This document shows, piece by piece, positions 59,724 to 64,000 of a stretch of 64,000 nt of DNA. Every line of letters starts with the position of its first letter. The first letter of the stretch is position 1. The translations under genes were made by a program, and so were the position numbers. Source of the DNA: Berghia stephanieae (Eukaryota; Mollusca; Gastropoda; Nudibranchia; Aeolidiidae); assembly GCA_034508935.3 (NCBI GenBank), contig CM067444.1:84248793-84312792 (forward strand), in the 5' to 3' direction. The notes below the pieces were generated by a model. The model saw only the letters and a program-made list of their open reading frames with translations. It was not told the DNA's origin and did no database searches.

Positions 59724-62390
59724 CTATGATGCAGATTGCAGTATGTCCTGAAGTATGATGGCCTTTTTTTTTTCAAAGAGGCTGTCCATTTGTTGAGTCC
59801 ATTTAAAGGGTGTGCTTGGTTTCAGCAGGTTGCGGGAGTGTTGCATTCTGTCTGCTGATGCAAAACCATATGCCACTTTGTTCACCAGTCCAAACCAGCT
59901 TCTCACATCTGTGTTGCGAGGTTTGGGAAACCCCTTAATCGCCTCTAGAACCTGTGGGTGTGGACGAACGGCCGTAGGGGAGATTTCGAAGCCTGCAAAG
60001 TTGACAGTGTGTTTTGCAAATGAAAATTTTGATGGATTGAGGATTATACCATTCCGGCCACATGTGTCCAGCCATTCTGCTGCCTGAAAGAAGCTTTCCT
60101 CGATGGTTGGGGACCACATAATTGTGTCATCAATGACTTTTGTTTTGTTGGCGATGTGATTGACGATCTCGTCAAGCCGCCTGGTGTAGGCATCGCCTGA
60201 CGCAGTGTATCCCTGAGGGCAGACACAATACCTATACCGACTCCAGGTTGTTATAAGTGTAGACAGGTCTCTGTCTCTGGGGTCCAGCGCGATGCTGTGA
60301 TAGCCGTTCCAGGCATCGATTATGGTCTTCCGGGAAATTTGCGGGGACCGTGCGGGCTTGATGGAACGGGGATTGGGTGTGGTGTGTCTCCCTCGTGGCA
60401 TGGCGATTCAGCGCTTGAAAGTCGACTGTTTACCTGGGTTTGCCAGATTTCTTAGCACATACAACCATTCTGTGACACAAGGAGACTGGGGTTCCAATTG
60501 GGACTGGTTCTATTACGCCGAGTGTAGTGTACAATGTGCTGCTTCTGTAGTACTCCAAGAGCCATTTTTCTAGTTTCTCTCGGTTTTCCTCTATGGCTGA
60601 GAAGGGGAGGGATGCGGGCAGGGGCGGTGGAGTTTGATGGGGAGAGCAATTACAGCCATCTCCTCGAGCCCGCTGTCAGTGGCTGAAACAATGGAAGGCA
60701 TGTGTAGGGTACAATGCCCTGGGCTTGACAGGCCTCCATAGATAGGAACATTTTGTTGGTCGAATCTGAGAAGTACACAATCTGGCATGTCATTTTTTTT
60801 CTGCATAGTTTGTGTTGGGCTGGTGACGTGTAGGATTAGAGCGCCCACGATTCCGATTGGATTCTTGTTTGCGGCCTTCATTTTCATTGTGGTGGGGATG
60901 AGTTGGGACTTGTTCATACATAGCTGCCCAGGGCTTGACAGACCTCCATAGATAGGAACATTTTGTCCGTCGAATCAGAGTCTGGCGAGTCGTTTTTTTT
61001 CTGCATAGTTTGTGTTGGGCTGGTGATGCCTAGGATTAGAGCACCCATGATTCCAATTGGATTCTTGTTTGCAGCCTTCATTTTCATTGTGGATGAGTTG
61101 GGACTTGTTCATACCTAGCTGATGAAGGACGGATGTACCAGCGAGACATGACTGGCAACCAGTGTCTGCAACTGCCAGTACGGTGGTAGCTCTTGTAGGG
61201 TTACATAGGGTAGGTTCAATTCCTAAGTCTGTGGCATCTGCTAGGAGGGCCTGAATCTTTACGTTGATGACCGGTTGGGTGCAGATTCGCGTTTTTCCCA
61301 TATCTCCCGCAGGAAACGAAAACATGATGGTCTAGTGTCACAGCGCTGACCATCTGTTTATTGTCAATTATAGCAGAGCAGAGGCTGTCGAACACAGCTG
61401 TTGCAGAGTTCCGTTGACTGGTATGGGGCCTCTGTCTGGCACACATTTTCGAAGTTGTGGGGGATGTTGCAGTTTGTACAGGTTTGATTGAAGGCAGGGC
61501 AGTGATTCACACGTTGTTGAGTTCCACCGCAATCCCGGCCTTGCTGCAGTGACCACAAGGATGTGTTTGGAAACCTGCTCTTTTGTCTGCAGCCCGCCCC
61601 TGAAGATGTCTTCTCTCTGTCTGTCTGTATGTACTGCTCACTGCATCCATTGCTCCAGGCGCTATTGGGTTGGTGGGAATTGGGTTTATGCATCCGGCAG
61701 AACGTATTCCGCTTTCCTTGGCCTCAATAAAGCGGATGGTCTCATCGAGGGACATCTCTTGGTTGGACTGGCCAAGGACGCCAAGGCTTACATCATCGTC
61801 TGCGAGGCCAATGATGAGGGTGACCCTGATCATTTGATCACTGTATGATGGATGCTCTCCGCCCTTGCACAAGATGTTGAATTGACACACACTCGCTTGA
61901 CCTTTCAGGCGGGCGGAGATGTTTTTGCAGGTTCATCCCTGTCCTGTCGAATTTGTTGTGAAGTTGTAGTCTAGCCACCATGACATTCTGTTGGCGGACA
62001 GCGAGGGATTTTATGTGCTCAAGGAGAGTGGACTCGTCATATGATGTGATGTTGTTGAAACTCCTGGTGAGGTCCTTGCGGAGGGTCTCGTCGCAGCACT
62101 CCAGTAGTTGAAAGATGGTGTCGTCACTAATGAGGCGTGTGGCCCGCTTATACTCTGCCCAGCGCTGGGCAAAGTATGCCATTCTTCGCTTGTCCCGGAT
62201 CAGAGAATACTGGGCATTTCACCTTCTCCGCTTTGATCCCCATAGCCATGGACATAGGGGCATGAGTGGCGGATGGGTGGGTGATCCTCTCGTGCATGTC
62301 CTGGAGTTTCAGTAGGACTTCGGGTGGTGTAGTTGCGGCCCATGTAAAATCACACTGTGGTGCGGGACATCTGATGTCAGTCATTTTGTT
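59724..62390 (-). mobile_element. LTR-retrotransposon fossil, Ty3/gypsy-like, gag-pro-RT part, broken
   Basis: Minus-strand fossil. Parts in order: a gag-like region (about 62390-61840), a Cys/His-rich nucleocapsid-like stretch (about 61560-61400), a protease-like stretch with an ADTGCQS-type active-site motif (about 61300-61090), and a reverse transcriptase (60401-59724) with IDAWNGYHSIAL and a VIDDTIMWS catalytic box. RNase H and integrase were not seen to the left, and no flanking LTR pair was found. The copy is broken, with roughly ten breaks. The RT is still readable over some 220 codons, so it is not among the oldest elements here; without LTRs its age cannot be dated. It sits antisense, about 310 bp upstream of a THOC5 exon. 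Confidence 0.8.
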
Positions 62391-62702
62391 TCTGTATAAA
62401 TAACTCTATGAAGTATTTGTTGCAATCTAATATTCTTTATTGATCAACAATACAGAAACAGGCTTAATATGGTACCTGTAAATAAACACAAATATAATAC
62501 AGAAGTTAGAATATCCTCTATCCTCTTTGAACTTCTGTTCAGATTCAAATTCTTATAATAAAACAATGTATAAGAGAAGAACAAACTTTTCCCATTTTCT
62601 GCTTTTCAAGTAATATGTGATTAGTTTCTATGTATTGGTTTTGAATTAGTTTAATATTTTGAATACCTTAGTTTAGATTTTCATCTTTTTTCTCTGTCAC
62701 AG

Positions 62703-63338
62703 AATGATGGAAAAGCTGGAGGGTCGGAAGAGGATGAGGCATTGAAACGAGACCCTGTGGCAGATCTTGGAAAATTCCACTCAAGTTGTGAATTTATCAA
62801 GTCATGCATAGCTAAAATAAAAGAATTAAAGAAAGCAGATAAAGATGTAATACCCTTGTCATGATCAATTATATCGTTTTCTTTTGTTCCCTTTTTTTTT
62901 TCTATTTTTTTTTAAAATTCATTTTAAAATAAGCATTACAGCTATTAATACTATTGGTGTGATAAATCGTAAATACTGTTGTATATCTTAATAGCTTATA
63001 ACAGCAAATGCATTAAAGTTCAGGTTCACACCTTTTTTTTTCTTGTTACCTTTGGACAATTTAAGGTTCATTTTAATCTATCAATATTTGGAGTAAAAAT
63101 TTTCTGGTCAAAATTATAAAAATGTTTTTTGTCAGTACCATATAGATGGACTAAAAATCGTCACAAAAAAAAATTGTCTTCAATCTTTCTTTCTTTCTGA
63201 TTATCTGTATTGTTTTCCTAGAATTCTCAAGAAATCCAGGCTGTCCACACGGATGTTGTTGTTCAATTCATTCAAATGAAGAAGCTCAACAGATTAGCTC
63301 ATTTTCGATGTAGGAAAGGCAGAGAAGCTACAAACGAT
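62703..63338 (+). CDS. THOC5: THOC5 (THO/TREX mRNA-export subunit), two internal exons of a gene running off the right edge
   Basis: Exons 62703-62847 and 63222-63338 have canonical AG and GT borders. The first reads NDGKAGGSEEDEALKRDP then LGKFHSSCEFIKSCIAKIK. The second reads [28 protein letters not shown] and CRKGREATND. They match human THOC5 around RDPGRDYELYKYTCQELQ and [21 protein letters not shown]. THOC5 is part of the THO complex, which couples transcription to mRNA export. In the first exon the frame holds to IAKIK, after which a run of five A (about 62819-62823) puts a stop before the donor. With four A the exon would be 144 nt and would join exon two in phase 0, so a one-base assembly or sequencing error is likely; a real lesion is possible. 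Exon 1 with the start codon was not identified, and the next exon is not seen before 64000. Confidence 0.85.
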
Positions 63339-63399
63339 GTATGTATATTTTTTTTGTTTTTTTTTTTCTATTTGTTTTTTTTACTGTGATATATAGGTC

Positions 63400-63700
63400 C
63401 CTGAAAGGAGACTCGTTCAATATACTTCAAAATACAGATTAAATTGTACCAGTTTTCGAAATGAACGATTTCTTGGTAAAACGATAGGTAACAGCAAATG
63501 AATGGTCTTGCCCCAGAATTTGGAATAAATTGCCTTTAGAAATAAGAGAATCAACTATTTTTCAATGTATTTATATGTCCTTATCTGTCTTTAAGTGTGT
63601 GTTTGTGTTTGGACAGGTGTCCATTAAACAGAAGACAAAATTTGAGGGAAGAAATTATATTCAACAACTGTTTGTCACCGCAGACATACAAAATTTATCT
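63400..63700 (+). mobile_element. LINE ORF2 C-terminal remnant in a THOC5 intron
   Basis: RRLVQYTSKYRLNCTSF-like text near 63409 leads to WSCPRIWNKLPLEIRESTIF at about 63500-63560, the usual extreme C-terminus of CR1/jockey-type LINEs. Overlapping open frames at 63530-63842 are by-products. Confidence 0.7.
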
Positions 63701-64000
63701 TGGTGTTTTTGATTTGCTTTCATTTTCAGTAATTTTTCTGATTTTTCTTACATTTCATCATCATTATCAATTGTATTACTGTCCACTCCGGATAATCGCA
63801 ACACCTTGGATCAGCGAAAATGTTGCGATTAACCGAAGTTGAGTTTCCTGTCCACTAATGCAACATTTTATACATTTATGGTAAACTCAAACCAGTTGTT
63901 GTAAAAATTGTTCTGAGTCCACCACAGACTGAGCAATTTGATTGGAATAAAAATATATGGCAGCCCTGTATAGATTTTGACAAGCAAAAACAGCTTTGAG

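Overview
The window is animal nuclear DNA, most likely from an invertebrate and plausibly a marine one. Genes are split by GT-AG introns, the A+T content is high, and over 90 percent of the sequence is non-coding. Microsatellites are very dense ((GA)n, (TC)n, (TAA)n, (TA)n, poly-G, poly-C), and there are many worn DNA transposons, LINE remnants and tRNA-derived SINEs. The species cannot be named from sequence alone. A mollusc-like or other lophotrochozoan or deuterostome genome would fit.

Three host genes are supported, and all had to be read as small exons because no long open frame covers them. (1) A complete four-exon UBE2L3-type ubiquitin-conjugating enzyme (E2) gene on + (24121-29559, 154 codons). 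(2) The 3' half of a CCDC86/Cgr1-family nucleolar gene on - (three exons between 42539 and 46250; 5' exons not found). (3) Two internal exons of THOC5, a THO/TREX mRNA-export subunit, on + (62703-63338), with the gene running off the right edge. The first THOC5 exon carries an apparent one-base excess in an A run, probably an assembly error. The three genes belong to different pathways (ubiquitin transfer, ribosome biogenesis or mitotic chromosome periphery, mRNA export), and nothing suggests co-regulation.

Layout. 1-10 kb: diverged MITE-like and SINE repeats and large GA/TC arrays. 10-18.5 kb: nested hAT-like elements and pieces of two LINEs. 19.4-23 kb: an 820-bp inverted SINE pair with its own target-site duplication, and an array of short TIR elements. 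23.4-24 kb: a trinucleotide array. 24-30 kb: UBE2L3. 30-39 kb: about ten copies of a 0.55-kb retroposed element plus pogo-like and other TIR elements. 40-46 kb: two dead mariners and CCDC86, whose introns hold SINE pieces. 47.6-53.2 kb: a 4.94-kb TIR element with perfect 8-bp target duplications, nested with other repeats. 53.6-57.8 kb: a satellite of about 160 bp bracketed by a rare 29-bp palindrome. 58-59.7 kb: a MITE and unrecognised DNA. 59.7-62.4 kb: a broken Ty3/gypsy-type LTR-element fossil. 62.7-64 kb: THOC5 exons and a LINE remnant.

The most notable observations are the 4.94-kb element with matched MITEs (48288-53227), the palindrome-bracketed satellite (53.6-57.76 kb), three hAT-like elements with apparent 6-bp target duplications, the intact 544-bp retroposon at 4595-5138, and the inverted SINE pair at 19.6-20.5 kb. 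I saw no CRISPR array, bacterial operon or true tRNA/rRNA gene, and nothing I could defend as a wholly new biological system.
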